From assembly GCA_030789695.1 (NCBI GenBank), contig CM061142.1, forward strand, positions 356,847,486 to 356,911,485: 64,000 bases of DNA. Reading direction: 5' to 3'. Positions 33,998 to 45,047 of this stretch are shown in pieces (positions within the stretch are counted from its first letter, which is position 1; the number at the start of each line of letters is the position of its first letter). This DNA is from Scilla litardierei (Eukaryota > Streptophyta > Magnoliopsida > Asparagales > Asparagaceae). The notes beneath the pieces are model-generated. The model was not told the origin of the DNA, searched no databases, and saw only the letters and a list, made by a program, of their open reading frames with translations. The position numbers were made by a program, and so were the translations under genes.

Positions 33998-34349
33998 AAA
34001 CTTACAAATCAAATATGAAATGAAATAAGAAAACTTCTTACCGAACAAAATACCTATGCCTTGAGTATTGCTTACGAATTAGGGCAAGGATGATTTTGGG
34101 GAAGAAGTGGCACCAAACCCTAGCTCCAAGATGTAGATCAGCGATGGAGAGCTTTGGGGATGTTGGTGACCTAGAATCAAGCACTTGTCTTGGAAGGCTT
34201 CACACTCAATGAATCTCTCTTTGGAAGTAAGAGTGAGGAGAGATTATTGAATGGAAAGAATGAGCTTTGAATGCACTTGGAATGATTTCTCTTGATCTCT
34301 AAACTTGCAATAATATCAGCCTTAGCAGCAATGAATGCAGCCCAACAAG

Positions 34350-34357
34350 TATATATA
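34350..34357 (-). promoter_or_regulatory. TATA box of RT5 LTR
   Basis: TATATATA sits between a CT-rich patch and the leader, equivalent to 9753-9760 of RT2. Confidence 0.7.
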
Positions 34358-34423
34358 GGATAGAGGAGAGAGAGAGAGAGAAAAACGTTTCAATTAAAGC
34401 TCCAACGGCTCTTTTCTGAACCC

Positions 34424-35064
34424 AACTAGTCGGTCAAAGAACAACCACCGACCGACTAGTTCATCAACTAGTCGGTCGGTCAATTAACGTAAACCGACTA
34501 ATGAGTAAACTGAGAAAAGATCAAAGTACAGACTAAGGAACAGTCGGTCTAAGAATAGTAGCTGACTGACTAGTTTCACAACTAGTCGGTCGGTTACTCA
34601 ACGTGGACCGACTAACAGATAAAACTGAAGTCTGAGAAGAATTAGACTTAGTCGGTCCAAGAACAAATGTTGACCGACTAATTCACCAACTAGTCGGTCA
34701 CCAAATGAACATAGACCGACTAACAATAAAAAGTAAGTATGGTGAAAAATTTGGCATGTACAGTAAACTAAACTAGTCGGTCTAAGAAGGAAAGTTGACC
34801 GACTAATTCACCAACTAGTCGGTCGATCAATAAGCACAGACCGACTAAAGATAAACAGTAGCTCAAGCTCAAATATGCATGTTCAGGGAAAGCTCAACTA
34901 GTCGGTCACAGAAGCATCACTGACCGACTAGTTCACAAACTAGTCGGTCGGTGAGTCAACTTAGACCGACTAACTGTAAACAGTAAAGAGCAATGAATTA
35001 ACTGACTGAAACTAGTCGGTCCAAGAAGCTTGTCTGACCGACTAGATCACCATCTAGTCGGTCA
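34424..35064. promoter_or_regulatory. Palindrome array, ACCGACTAGTCGGT type (RT5 U3)
   Basis: It has the same word and unit structure as RT2. Spacers differ from RT2 more often than the words do, although some words carry single changes. Confidence 0.82.
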
Positions 35065-35490
35065 GTTCTTCTTCTTGAACCAACTAACATGCACAAGAAG
35101 TCGCGAAACGAAGCGCGATGCTTCGGGAAGAATTGTATGGACTTCTACAAAGATCCTAGAGCTAAGATATGAGCGTTATGAAGAATTAAAACGTAAGACC
35201 TACTCAAGGCTTAACATTCTACGAAAGAAGCTTAAAGACTATAAATTAAACTTGACGATACCGTCTTCAATAGCTTCAATCGAATCTTCATGACTTCTAA
35301 AAAGGTCCATAAGCTTCAACGAAGCTTTAGGCATACGATCACGTGCTTTGAGAAGTCTTGAGACGTCGTAATTGATATTCATGTGAATTTGGCGACGATC
35401 TCCATAACTGCGCTCACAAAGTGTTAGTTCATATTATATTTATGTTTGTTCATCATCCAAAACCAAATCCGGGGAGTCCAATATCCAACA

Positions 35491-36280
35491 CCTTGGAGGT
35501 AGCGCAGAAGGTGCTTAACTCCGGCCCGGTGCCGCTGTGTAGGTGCAGCACTATATCTGGCTAGTAAGTTGACTGCAAATGCTATGTCTGGGCGAGTGCA
35601 GTTAGCCAGGTAAAGGAGTGCACTGATTACACTTAGATAAGGCACTTCAGGGCCTAGTACTTCCTCCCCCTCTTCCAGCGGTCGAAAAGGGTCTTTATGC
35701 ACATCCAATGATCTAATGATCATTGGGGTACTGAGGGGGTGTCACTTATCCATTTGGAACTTTTTCAACAAGTTCGATGTATAAGTTGACTGATGTAACA
35801 GGATCCCATCGTTAAGATACTCTATTTGAAGACCTAAACAGAATTTCGACTTTCCGAGGTCTTTCATCTTGAAAGTTTCTATCAGGCTTCTAGAAATCTC
35901 AGTGATCTCTCCAGGAGATCCGATGAGATTCAAGTCGTCCACATAGACGGCTATAATGACAAATCTTGTTGCCTTTGCTTTTATAAAGATGCAAGGGCAA
36001 TCTGCGTCATTTGCAAATCCTTGCTTTGTGAGGAATTCGCTAAGTCTATTATACCACATCCTTCCAGATTGTTTTAGACCATATAATGATCTTTGCAGTT
36101 TCACTGAGTAGATGTCATGTTGCCTCTCTTTTAGTGCTGCAGGCAAAGAATAACCGTCAGGCAATCTCATATAGATGTCTCGGTCTAAATTGCCATATAG
36201 GTATGTAGTCACGACGTCCATAAGCTGCATATCTAAACCCTCTTGAGCTGTTAAGCCAATGAGGAATCAGAAGGTGATCA
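35491..36280 (-). pseudogene. pol: RT6 reverse transcriptase and start of RNase H, cut by RT5
   Basis: On the minus strand from 36230 the RT domain shows MDVVTTYLYGNLDRDIYM, the SLYGLKQSGRMWYNRL motif and the catalytic AVYVDDLNLIG near 35940. A stop near 35742 and a frame change precede the next segment (35723 leftward). It holds PYLSVISALLYLANCTRPDIAFAV-type sequence up to RHRAGVKHLLRYLQG, the region joining RT to RNase H. Homology ends exactly at 35491, where the RT5 LTR begins. Domain order with integrase upstream makes it copia. It is degenerate. Confidence 0.85.
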
Positions 36281-38440
36281 CATCCATGACCGGGGAGTAT
36301 GTGACTTCAAAATCCACCCCTGGTCGTTGGGTAAACCCCTGCGCTACAAGCCTTACTTTATAGCAAACGACCTCATTTTGTTCATTTGTTTTTCTAACAA
36401 ATACCCATTTATAACCCATAGGTTTTACACCTTTTGGTGTCTGGACACTAGGTCAGAAGACCTTGCGTTTTGTGAGTGAATCCAACTCCACTCCTATTGC
36501 CGCTTTCCACTTTGGCCAATCATCTCTACTTTGACATTCTGACAGAGAGTGTGGTTCAATATCATTGTCGCAGTATGCGACGTTGATGGCAATATTACAC
36601 GCAAATGTGTCTTCTATAATTGTGCTCTTTCTGTCCCAATACTCCCCAGTTCGTATATAATGTATCAAAACTTCATTTTCTCCCGGTTTTTCCTCTGTTT
36701 GAGAGTTTGGGAGAGATGGGGGAGCATGGCTTATTGTAGCATCCTGTGGTGGTATTGTTTTACCATTGCCAAGGGTCCTACTCTTTCGAGGGACTTGGTC
36801 CTTGGATTCCGGTGGTTGTCCTCTCTTTTTAAGAGGTCCAACCATATCTGCTACAGGTGGATTACATCTATTTTGCGGTATGTCAATCCTAGCTGGAGTG
36901 TTAGCAGCAGGGACGTGTGATCTGACAATCTTCTGGTTGTTAGTAAATTTGTCCGGCAAGAGATGGACATTGTTTTGGATATGGAGAATCTTCAGGACCT
37001 CCTCCTCACACTGGCTTATGGGCGGATCAAACTGACTTAGTGTCTTTGTATTCCAAGTGATACTCTCTGACACTTCAGGCTTCTTAGTTTGTATGCCTAG
37101 TTTTGGAAATGATGTTTCATTAAATTCATAGCCTTCTAGACGTGCCTTAAAAACGTCTCCCGTAAGGGGTTCTAGGAATCTTATTATGGAGGGCGTGTCA
37201 AACCCAACATAAATGCCTAGACGACGTTGTTGACCCATCTTTGTCCTCTGTGGTGCTGCTATAGGGACGTATACTGCACAACCAAATATTCTTAAGTGTG
37301 AGACAATTGGTGGAGCTCCAAGTGCTAATTGCATAGGAGAAGATGACTGACCTCCAGAAGGTCTTAATTTTATTAAGGATGCAACATGCAATATTACATG
37401 ACCCCATGCATTCACTGGCAACTGGGATTGAAGTAATAATGGATGAGCAATCCATTGCAGTCTCTTAATTAGGGATTCTGCTAACCCATTTTGGGTGTGA
37501 ACATGTGCTACAGGATGTTCGACTTCAATACCTTGTGCTTGGCAATAGTCTAGAAAGACTTGTGATGTAAACTCCCCCGCATTGTCCAGACGAAGTTTCT
37601 TTATCTGGTAGTCGAGGAAGTAGGCCCGCAACCTGATTATCTGAGGTAAAAGCCTAGACAATGCTAAGTTACGGGTGGACAGTAGACACACATGTGACCA
37701 CTTAGTAGATGCGTCTATCAGAACCATAAAGTACCTGAAAGGACCACTTGATGGGTGTATAGGCCCACAAATGTCTTCATGGATTATTTCCATAAAGCTT
37801 GGAGACTCCAAGTCCACTTTAAGTGGAGAGGGTCTCGTAATAATTTTACCCTTGTAACAGGGTGGACATGGAAATTTACCTTTTTTTGAAGAATCTTCAA
37901 GTTCTTCAAATTTATACCCCTTGAGCTTTTTATGATACGGTACATCATACAGATCCAGGGTGTCCTAGTCTACTATGCCAGAGTTGGAATTCTGGTGTTT
38001 GGGGGCACTGCAGGTGCTCCATTAATAATGCTTCTGGAGAGTGAATACTTGTTTGGTAGAGTCCCGTGGGGAGTCCCCCGAAACGTTCCACAATGGTTTT
38101 TGTACCATTTGTAAGATACGTTACGTGCAAGTATTCCTTTTTATTATCATCGACTGTCTCTAAGTGATACCCGTTTAAACAGATACCTTTAAAGCGTAGG
38201 AGGTTTCGGATTGATTTAGGTGAGTATAACACATCTCTAATTTTGATGAGTGTGTTATTGGGGAGCAATATGATTGCTTCCCCTGATCCTTCTATTATAT
38301 CAGCTGGTCCTGAGATTGTTCTCAATGGACCAGAATAGCTACTAATGCTCGTAAAGTAGTCTGTATTTTGAAGGATTGAGTGCGTTGATGCACTGTCCAC
38401 TAGGCATATGGATTCCATATCTATATATAAGAAAAACATT
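36281..38440 (-). pseudogene. pol: RT6 protease and integrase region
   Basis: Near 38400 a protease-like CLVDSASTHSILQNTDYF motif (DSA in place of DSG or DTG) opens the region. It is followed by the LWHSRLGHPGS pre-integrase motif near 37950. The integrase ORF (36453-37817) contains D in IHEDICGPIHP, D in RLDNAGEFTS and E in NGLAESLIKRLQ, then the RIFGCAVYVPI and YVGFDTPSIIRFLEP segments typical of the copia integrase C-terminal part. Frames change between segments. The protein is clearly different from the SIRE-like pol genes in this window, so RT6 is another copia lineage, the same as RT7. Confidence 0.85.
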
Positions 38441-38532
38441 CAAGCAATAAATAATACGAAAAGAAACTACTTTCATTTATATTAAGATGCTGAATAGTTG
38501 ACATGGAATTTGAAAAACATAAGGCAAATACA

Positions 38533-39600
38533 TTACAGGAAAGGAAGATACATTGCTAGAAAATAAAATGCAGATGATCCATGACTAAAGAGGTCGTCTT
38601 CCATGAAATCTTCTGGATTCCATGTAGTCTCTGGTAACGCTGCGCTATCTATCAGGTTTGTCTCAGCGTGAGGCTTGAGACTTGCCTGGTAGAGGTCCTG
38701 TAGGTGTTTGGGAGTGCGGTAGATTCTGGACCAATGTCCAGTCATTCCGCATTTAGAGCACTTATCCTCCCAGTCTTTCTTGGGAGTACCAACTTTGTTA
38801 GGCGTCCACTTTTGCTTCTTTGCCATGAACTTCTGGTTCTGGGCAGGAGCTTGAGGAGTAGCCTTTTTTCGCTGCTTCTGTTCTTTCCATCTTTGGAACT
38901 TTGTCTTCTTATCCATCTTCTTCTTCTGGGAAGATAGAAAATACGCCTCTACAGGAGGAAGAGGTGGAGCGGAGCCAGGAGGGCACAGGTTATGAGTGGC
39001 AACCATAAATCGCTATTTTGTTCAGCCATTAGGAGGCATGAGAGCAGATCAGAGTACTTAGTGAACTTTCTCTCACGATACTGTTGCATGAGGATCATGT
39101 CCTTCTCATGAAAAGACGTAAACGTCTTCTCTAGCAATATTTTCTCAGACACATTCTCACCACACAACTTCAGGCGTGAGGTGATTCGGAATAGTGCTGA
39201 GTTTTACTCTGCTACGGTTTTGGAATCATGTATGCGGAGTCCACTCGTACTGTGCACGAGGGAGTATGACATCCCTTTGATGTCTGTACCTCTCCTCAAG
39301 TGCGTCCCACAGTTCATAAGGATCCTCTACAGTAAAATACTCGTCCTTCAGGGTCGAGTCTAAGTGTTTCCTGATATAAATAATGGCTTTCGCCATAAGT
39401 ATATCGGAAACTTCTTCTGTATTAGGGGCTTCTTTAGAAGCATCCTTTTCGGCTGCGGCAGTACTTGTTGTTGCCTTTTCTGTGAGTGTTAGACTGAACC
39501 CATGAGAGCACAGGTGGAACTTCAGGTCCAACTGCCAACTCAAGTAGTTCGACCCATCGGCCTTCAGGACCGAGAAATCGACATTCGCAAGTCTGGCCAT
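38533..39600 (-). pseudogene. gag: RT6 gag
   Basis: The start at 39600 gives a short acidic N-terminus and DGSNYLSWQLDLKFHL. An AKAIIYIRKHLDSTLKDEYFTVEDPYELWDAL segment follows, which is the copia UBN2-type Gag domain. Frame changes follow near 39230 and 39010. A basic linker and a zinc-knuckle-like CSKCGMTGHWSRIY near 38760-38720 follow; its last cysteine is a tyrosine. RT7 at 46563-46803 encodes the same N-terminal domain. The copy is decayed and cannot make Gag. Confidence 0.82.
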
Positions 39601-39998
39601 TTGTGCAATCTAGCAACATAAACGAAAGACATCATGAATTATTTAACTATTTAAAGTAAGACATCCACGCATATAATCTTGCAACATTAAGATAGCATGA
39701 ATTATTTAACTATTTAAAGTAAAACATCCACGCATTTAATGTATAGGCAAGAAAAATAATTTAGAGCTATGTGGATCAGCCAGCCGATACTATAAAAATA
39801 AAAGTCTAATAAGTTACATACCATAAAAAGTGCATAAAATTAAAGACAATTCGGGAACTTTTGAGAAAAAGCCCCTTTTTTCTTTAAGCTAGCGCCTTCA
39901 TCTCGATGGGGTGGTCCTTCAGCTTCTACTTTTTACATGTATAACTCACTTACAAATTTCTCTCAAAAAGAAAAATATTGCAGTAAAATAAAAGTATC
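39601..39998 (-). other. RT6 leader, with a 40-bp direct repeat
   Basis: It is non-coding. A 40-bp sequence is repeated with period 63 (39633-39672 and 39696-39735). Short matches to the RT7 leader (TTTTTGAGAGAAA, GATCCACGCAGC-like words at 46300-46480) show common descent. Homology stops at 39998, so the 5' end of RT6 is missing. Confidence 0.6.
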
Positions 39999-40215
39999 CA
40001 CTACTACAGATTTTGGCTTGGGTAACGCCACTTAGATAGCGCTTTTAAAAAGCGCTATCTAAGTGAGCTCTTGTATAGCGCTTCTGCACTTATAGAAAAT
40101 AAAAATAAATCAAAATTAAGGTAAAAATCACTTAGATAGCGCTTTTTGTTAAAGCACTATCCAAGTAATACCATATATAGCGCTTTTTGTTAGCGCTATG
40201 GTACTAATCGTTACA
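39999..40215. mobile_element. CACTA-like transposon terminus with AGCGCT subterminal hairpins
   Basis: CACTACTACAGATTTTGGC begins exactly where RT6 homology stops. It is followed by a perfect inverted repeat, CACTTAGATAGCGCTTTT/AAAAGCGCTATCTAAGTG, and further TAGCGCTTTT/AGCGCTA copies to about 40196. A CACTA start plus short subterminal repeats is typical of plant En/Spm elements. I could not find the matching opposite end in this window, so it may be a truncated element. Confidence 0.45.
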
Positions 40216-41379
40216 TAAGAACTTTTATTAAAAAATCTATTATACATTTGACAGTGTTTTTTGAATCCTAGGGCTGACTAGGACAAGCTGACTAGGACAA
40301 ACTGGTTGATAGAAAGACGGCTCAGATTAAAACTAGGGGAATCAACGGTTGAGACGAAGTTTTGAGGGGAATTATTTGTATTTTGGAAGACAGCCTTTTG
40401 ATTTGTGGGTCCCATTTGATAACTCTTTGCGTGACATAGGGGAGAGCAAGAGTCTCTTTGTATTGGGAAGAGTAAAGGTGTTTTTGGGGGAGAACAAGAG
40501 ACATTTGATTGTTGAGAGATTTTCCAAGAAAGCAGTAATGAGGAGTGCTGTGACCTGTCCTCTCTTATTCCTCTGTTTCAAAAGGGCTCCTCAATTCACG
40601 CACACACACTCTCTCTCAGCTTAAAAAAGCAATTAACCTCACAATTTCTCACAGTTCAAACCTTTTTGCTGCTGCTCACACTCTCTTTTGTTGGGATTTT
40701 GGGTAAAAGATAGAGAAAGGGGGATAGAGCACTGCGAGATTTATCGTCCGGTTCCACGGACGGTACCAATCGAGATTTATCGTCCGATTCAAGGACAACG
40801 ATCCGATCAGCTCACTCAGCCTCTCGCTGCCTGGAGCCGATCAGATCGAGGCTGCTTCATCGGATCTGACTATCTTGCCACCACAGCAGGCGCCGCCGCC
40901 GATCATGCTGGTGGCGATGAACCTGGAGAGATCACCGGCGTCGACAGCTGCGGATGATCAGAAACTCCAAAAACAACCATAAAAGGGTGGCTTAACGGGT
41001 CGAACAGATTTTTTCAGATGCAACCCGTTATATGCGAAGTAAAGCTCGCCCCAAATTGACTCTCTCGCCTTCTCTCTCTCTCTCTCTCTGAAGTCTCCAC
41101 TGTTTTCATCGATCAATCCGCATCCAGTTCGAACCCTAGCCCCAAATACTGCTCGAGATTTCGTAGCAAGGAGGTGAATTTCCCTTTTTAAATTGAATAG
41201 TCATCCCCTGTATAAATCATGAGAATCGTGGTTGTCTTCTTCTTCTAATTCTTTGTTTAAGTGATTTCCCCCTTCTGTTGTAGCATACATTTTGCGGCTA
41301 TAATTTTGTTATTCCTTATTTCAAAGCTTTCAGTCTTTCCCAGATTTTTTCATTTTTTGCTGCTGGATGCTGTTCCCCC
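40216..41379. other. Gene-like non-coding stretch, no supported CDS
   Basis: CT repeats (41055-41090), ACCCTAGCCCC and AAGGAGGTGAAT suggest a 5' UTR and splice donor of a host gene. A GC-rich stretch at 40840-40960 has short ORFs I do not recognise. It may be captured host sequence inside a transposon; I cannot name the source. Confidence 0.3.
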
Positions 41380-41541
41380 CTCTTCTTCTTCTTGGCGGTG
41401 ATGCAGGAGATGATAAGGAAAGAGGTGAGGAATTATATGAGCGGATTGGAGCAGGGCGGGGGTTTGATGTGCATGAGCTCGGTGCCTGAGAGCGTGAGGA
41501 ACACAGCGCTCAAAAGGATCGGGATCGCGAAGATCGAGTAG
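41380..41541 (+). pseudogene. C-terminal fragment of an R2R3-MYB (MYB44/MYB73-like)
   Basis: The frame reads FLAVMQEMIRKEVRNYMSGL, then a glycine- and methionine-rich linker and VRNTALKRIGIAKIE before TAG at 41539. This matches from memory the conserved C-terminal end of subgroup 22 R2R3-MYB factors, which carry AVMQEMI..EVR.YM and finish with an RIGI.KIE-type end. The DNA-binding MYB repeats are absent; upstream sequence degenerates into a TTC repeat. It is therefore an exon fragment, perhaps captured by a transposon (the CACTA-like end lies 1.4 kb to the left), or the remnant of a deleted host gene. It is not functional as it stands. Confidence 0.6.
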
Positions 41542-43070
41542 TAGTAGTGTTAGGGTTTTTTGGTTTCCTCTCCAACACTTTCTAGGGTTTCGGATCTTGA
41601 AGAAGATCGTCGAAGGTCGCGAGGACGATCACGAAGATGAAAAGATATCTTCTTTAGAAGTCCAAGTCTCTGTTTTTAATTTTCTCCCCCGCTTTGGTTC
41701 GACTTTTAGTACATATAACTTCTTTTTGTACCGAAGGAAAAAATGGTAGAGATAAAACATTGAGTAAAAAAAGTCGGGGTTTTTTCCATAATTATTTTCC
41801 ATCCCGTGAACTAAATATTTAAAAATATTTTTAAAAACATATTTTAAAAATATTTTAAGTTATCGCCTTAATGAGATAATTATAATTTGTTAGCGGTTGG
41901 ATAATCCATGAGTCTGAAACCGCCATTTTGGCTTCCCTTTTTTTTGCCGTTAAAATTAACACAAAAAATGGTTTTTTTAAAATTTCGGATATGATAGGGT
42001 ACTCATCATTGGTTCCAACCGTAAAGGTAACATTATCCGTTGTTTGTTAATCAGTGAAAAAAAGGATTATAAAATTTCGAAAGGTAAATAAAATCCAATA
42101 TTGAAAATTTTAAAATGAACTTAAACTAAACCAAATTTGGAAAAAAATTATTGATCTGCAAAAAATGTGTTAGAATATCGGTTATATTTTGAGAGAAAGA
42201 AGAGAGGAGAAAGAAGAGATTTATGTCGTTTGGATCCAACGATCTACTCTCTTTGCTCGCTGAAAGGAGGGATTTAACGAAGGACTCATCGTCGATTTCT
42301 TCGTCTTCATCGGATTTGTTGGCTGATTTCAATTGTTCTCTTCTTTACTTCTTATTCGCTTCTTTCATCGTCTTCTCTTCTTTCCTACCCCCGCGCATGC
42401 GACGGAGGCTCACAGGATCGAAGACGGACTCGATGCGATTGAAACCCACAAGGTAATTTTATTTTACTTTCCAACTTTTAGATTATTTCCAGTTTTTGAT
42501 CCGTTCGCCCAAATTTTAGGGTTTCATGTCTATCGCACGAGGTCGTAGTGATGCTGGTGTCAGTTATAATTTTTTGGATTTATTTATGGAAAAAATCTGC
42601 CTCTTTTATGTGGCTTATTTTTTTCATTAAACCTCACTCCTTTATCACCCTCTTTCTCTCCTTCATCCCCATTCCTTTGAGAGTTTGTTTCGGCAAGAAA
42701 AAAGCTCCATTTCCTCCTCCTCCAAATGAGAAGATCGAGAAGACGTACAACACCAAAGAGAAGAATGAGAGAGAGCCTTCATCCCGCAGGGGTCTTCGTC
42801 ATTGCACAAACCTCTAAGACGCCTTCATCCCGCTCGACCTCTGCAATGTCAGACCCGGGTAGCAATGTCTTCTTTGCGCTCCCGAAACCCGAAGGCGCGG
42901 TTCGAACATCGATCAGCACACAAAGGAGGAAGTTGATGCCATCTTGAAGAGGGGGCAGCCAAGTCTGGTCGTGGGAAAAGGGGATGTCGATGCCATTTTG
43001 CCAGAAGAGAGGAAGTCGATGCCAATTTGTGCTAAATTATTGCCCACAAACGAAATTGTAAGTTATTTTC
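41542..43070. other. No supported gene; possible captured exon at 42223-42456
   Basis: A short frame from 42223 is serine-rich and ends near a good donor (CACAAG/GTAATTTT at about 42451). I do not recognise the protein. The remainder is AT-rich with no coherent coding signal. Confidence 0.3.
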
Positions 43071-43187
43071 TGGGCATGATGTTAAAATTGTGGGCATGAT
43101 GTTAAAATTGTAAATAGTATTGTAAACCGAGAGCTTAAAATTGTAAACAGTATTGTAAACCGAGAGCTTAAAATTGTAAACAGTATT
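43071..43187. repeat. Two adjoining tandem repeats (20 bp x2, 33 bp x2.3)
   Basis: A 20-bp unit beginning TGGGCATGATG occurs at 43071 and 43091. A 33-bp unit beginning TAAACAGTATTG follows at 43111 and 43144 with a partial third copy. Related GGGCATGATG and AACCGAGAGC words recur to about 43445. Confidence 0.9.
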
Positions 43188-44579
43188 AGTAATTTCTTAC
43201 AATTTTCGCATCCACAACAGTATAGAAAAAAAAATTTCGTGATCTCTTAACTATTACAATTGATAACCAAGGGCTCTAGAAAAAAAAATTCGTTTGTTCA
43301 AGGGTGTTCAACATTAATTTGTGGGCATGATGTTAAAATTGTAATCTGAGGTTAAAATAGTTAAGAGCCCTCGGTTGTCTCCACAACAGTATTTTGTGGG
43401 CATTTTGTGCCTTATTTTCTTGAGCTTTGATAACCGAGAGCACATATCAGATGGAATTAGAAATTAGTTAAAAGCCCAGTATTTTCTTTCGACCAAAATT
43501 ATTTCATAATAAAAAATTAAAGTGGCGATTTTGGGCTAAGACTTAACGAGTGGAGACTGTGGAGTGAAATCAACTGCCCCTCTCTTCTCCTTTTTCCAAC
43601 CCTTCGACGAAAAAGGGTAAGCGTTACCGTCGTCACCATTTAGCTTAACCTGCAGCCGAATTGAACAGGCTGGTCAGAAGTCATTTTAACAAACAACGGA
43701 TGAATGGATGCAAGCTGTTTCATATAATTCGATTGTATTTTGAACAGGACGACATGTTTTGCGAAAGTTTTGGGGAATCTTTAATTTGGGTTGGGAACTG
43801 TTGGGGAAAAAACAAAAATTTTAAATTCCTCGAACCATGGCTACTACGGCTACATACTCTCACGCTCGAGGCAAGAAATTACTAATAGGGGCTTCCAACA
43901 ACAATTGTGTCAAGGGTAGAATTGGGATTGTGATGTCAGTTCATGTGGAAGGCCGGTGACAAACCGAGACGAATAGTGTCAAGGCCAGTGAAAAAGCATT
44001 CTTCAGTCTTTCACTCACTCTCTCCTCATAAATGCAAACCCAAAGCTCGAGGCAAAAAATGGCCATCTCTTCTCATCGCCCAAAGGTCGAGGCAAAAAAA
44101 CACTACACATGGATTGAAAGCCAAAAAATCTGGGACAGATTGAGACGGATTTTTTGTGGGTGGAGCCAAAAAAACTGCACAAGGATAGAGCCAGATTTTT
44201 TGTGGGTCGAGGCAAAAAAATGAGACGTATCCATTGAATGGGTTTCAATCCACTGAAGTTTAATAATCTATGGATTAAAGTGGGTCCAACATGCCTACTT
44301 TAAGTCACTGAAGACAAAGCCCATAAACTAATAGACATATTTAATATACACTTATAGACATATTAAGTCACTAATAGACATATTAAACCACTGAACTTAA
44401 TTCACTGAAGTCTCATATTTAATAAACACACCTAATTTAACTAATAGACATATTAAGTCATATTATTGAAGTTTAATAACATGTGCAAAGTAGGTCCACT
44501 TGCATTAAAATCCATTGAAGTTTAATAAACTTGGATTCAAAACATTTAATAAACCTTAGCATGTCCAAAGCTGTAGTGG
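43188..44579. other. Non-coding stretch with short scattered repeats
   Basis: No supported gene. GCTCGAGGCAAAAAA or GTCGAGGCAAAAAAA recurs at about 44044, 44086 and 44206. ACTAATAGACATATTAA recurs several times between 44325 and 44465. I cannot assign a class. Confidence 0.4.
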
Positions 44580-45047
44580 AAAAGACGATCTTAACCCACG
44601 GGAATCGTTCTCAAGGCAGGGAATCGTTCCCAAGGCAGTTGGAGAGGGCTTGCTATAATTAACCGCGCCTAAGGCGGCGCGCGGCGCGGGCTAAACTTTT
44701 TACGATGAATTTTTTGTTTCGCACCGAATGCGCCCCGCGTAATTTTTTTCGCTAATTTGTTATTCTGCGCCGAGGGTGCCCGTGTCGAATTTGTTGTTCT
44801 ACACAGAGTTTTTTGTTCCGCACCGAATTTGTTGTTCTACGCCAAATTTGCCGAAGGCGCCCGCACCGAATTTATTGTTTTTACGCCGAATTTTTTGTTC
44901 TGCGCCGAATGCGTCTGTGCCGCTAAATATTTTTACGCTGTTATAAACGGGCTTTTGGTGGGCCTACCTGTTAGTGGGTATCCACCCATTATGTAACCCT
45001 ACCACTATAAATATAGGGTTATGGTCTCCATAGCCGTCAAGTTTACA
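44580..45047 (+). repeat. RT7 LTR, 3' part (left boundary unknown)
   Basis: The right end GTTTACA is followed by ACACGTTATCAGCACG, a sequence I associate with the start of the internal region in many plant copia elements. TATAAATA lies at 45006-45013. Upstream, 44705-44930 holds about eight diverged copies of a roughly 19-bp unit, GAATTTNTTGTTCTNCGCC. I could not place the TG start. Confidence 0.5.
45006..45013 (+). promoter_or_regulatory. TATA box of RT7 LTR
   Basis: TATAAATA is 34 bp before the LTR end, preceded by the 19-bp unit array. Confidence 0.6.

Larger units (their letters stand above)
30054..35490 (-). mobile_element. RT5: 5' half of an RT2-family SIRE-like element, reverse strand
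   Basis: The LTR is 33615-35490, followed leftward by the primer site 33600-33612, an intact gag and the start of pol. The gap removes the rest. The right end (CCAATATCCAACA on the plus strand) abuts RT6 RNase H sequence, so RT5 inserted into RT6. The expected duplication CCTTG (35491-35495) cannot be matched because the other end is missing. Confidence 0.9.
33615..35490 (-). repeat. RT5 5' LTR
   Basis: It is 1876 bp, same family as the RT2 LTRs, with TGTTGGATATTGGACTCC at its start on the minus strand. The palindrome array is at 34424-35064, TATATATA at 34350-34357 and the leader hairpins at 33792-33997. Confidence 0.92.
35491..39998 (-). mobile_element. RT6: degenerate copia element, truncated both ends
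   Basis: It contains leader, gag, protease, integrase, RT and partial RNase H on the minus strand. RT5 interrupts it on the left and a CACTA-like terminus bounds it on the right. No LTR is visible. Confidence 0.8.

Noticed and set aside
40840..40960. Possible coding exon in GC-rich sequence
   Set aside because: Short, no recognisable domain and no consistent splice sites.
44561..44578. GTCCAAAGCTGTAGTG as the opposite end of the CACTA-like element
   Set aside because: Only partly complementary to the left end, no AGCGCT repeats nearby and no matching 3-bp flanks.
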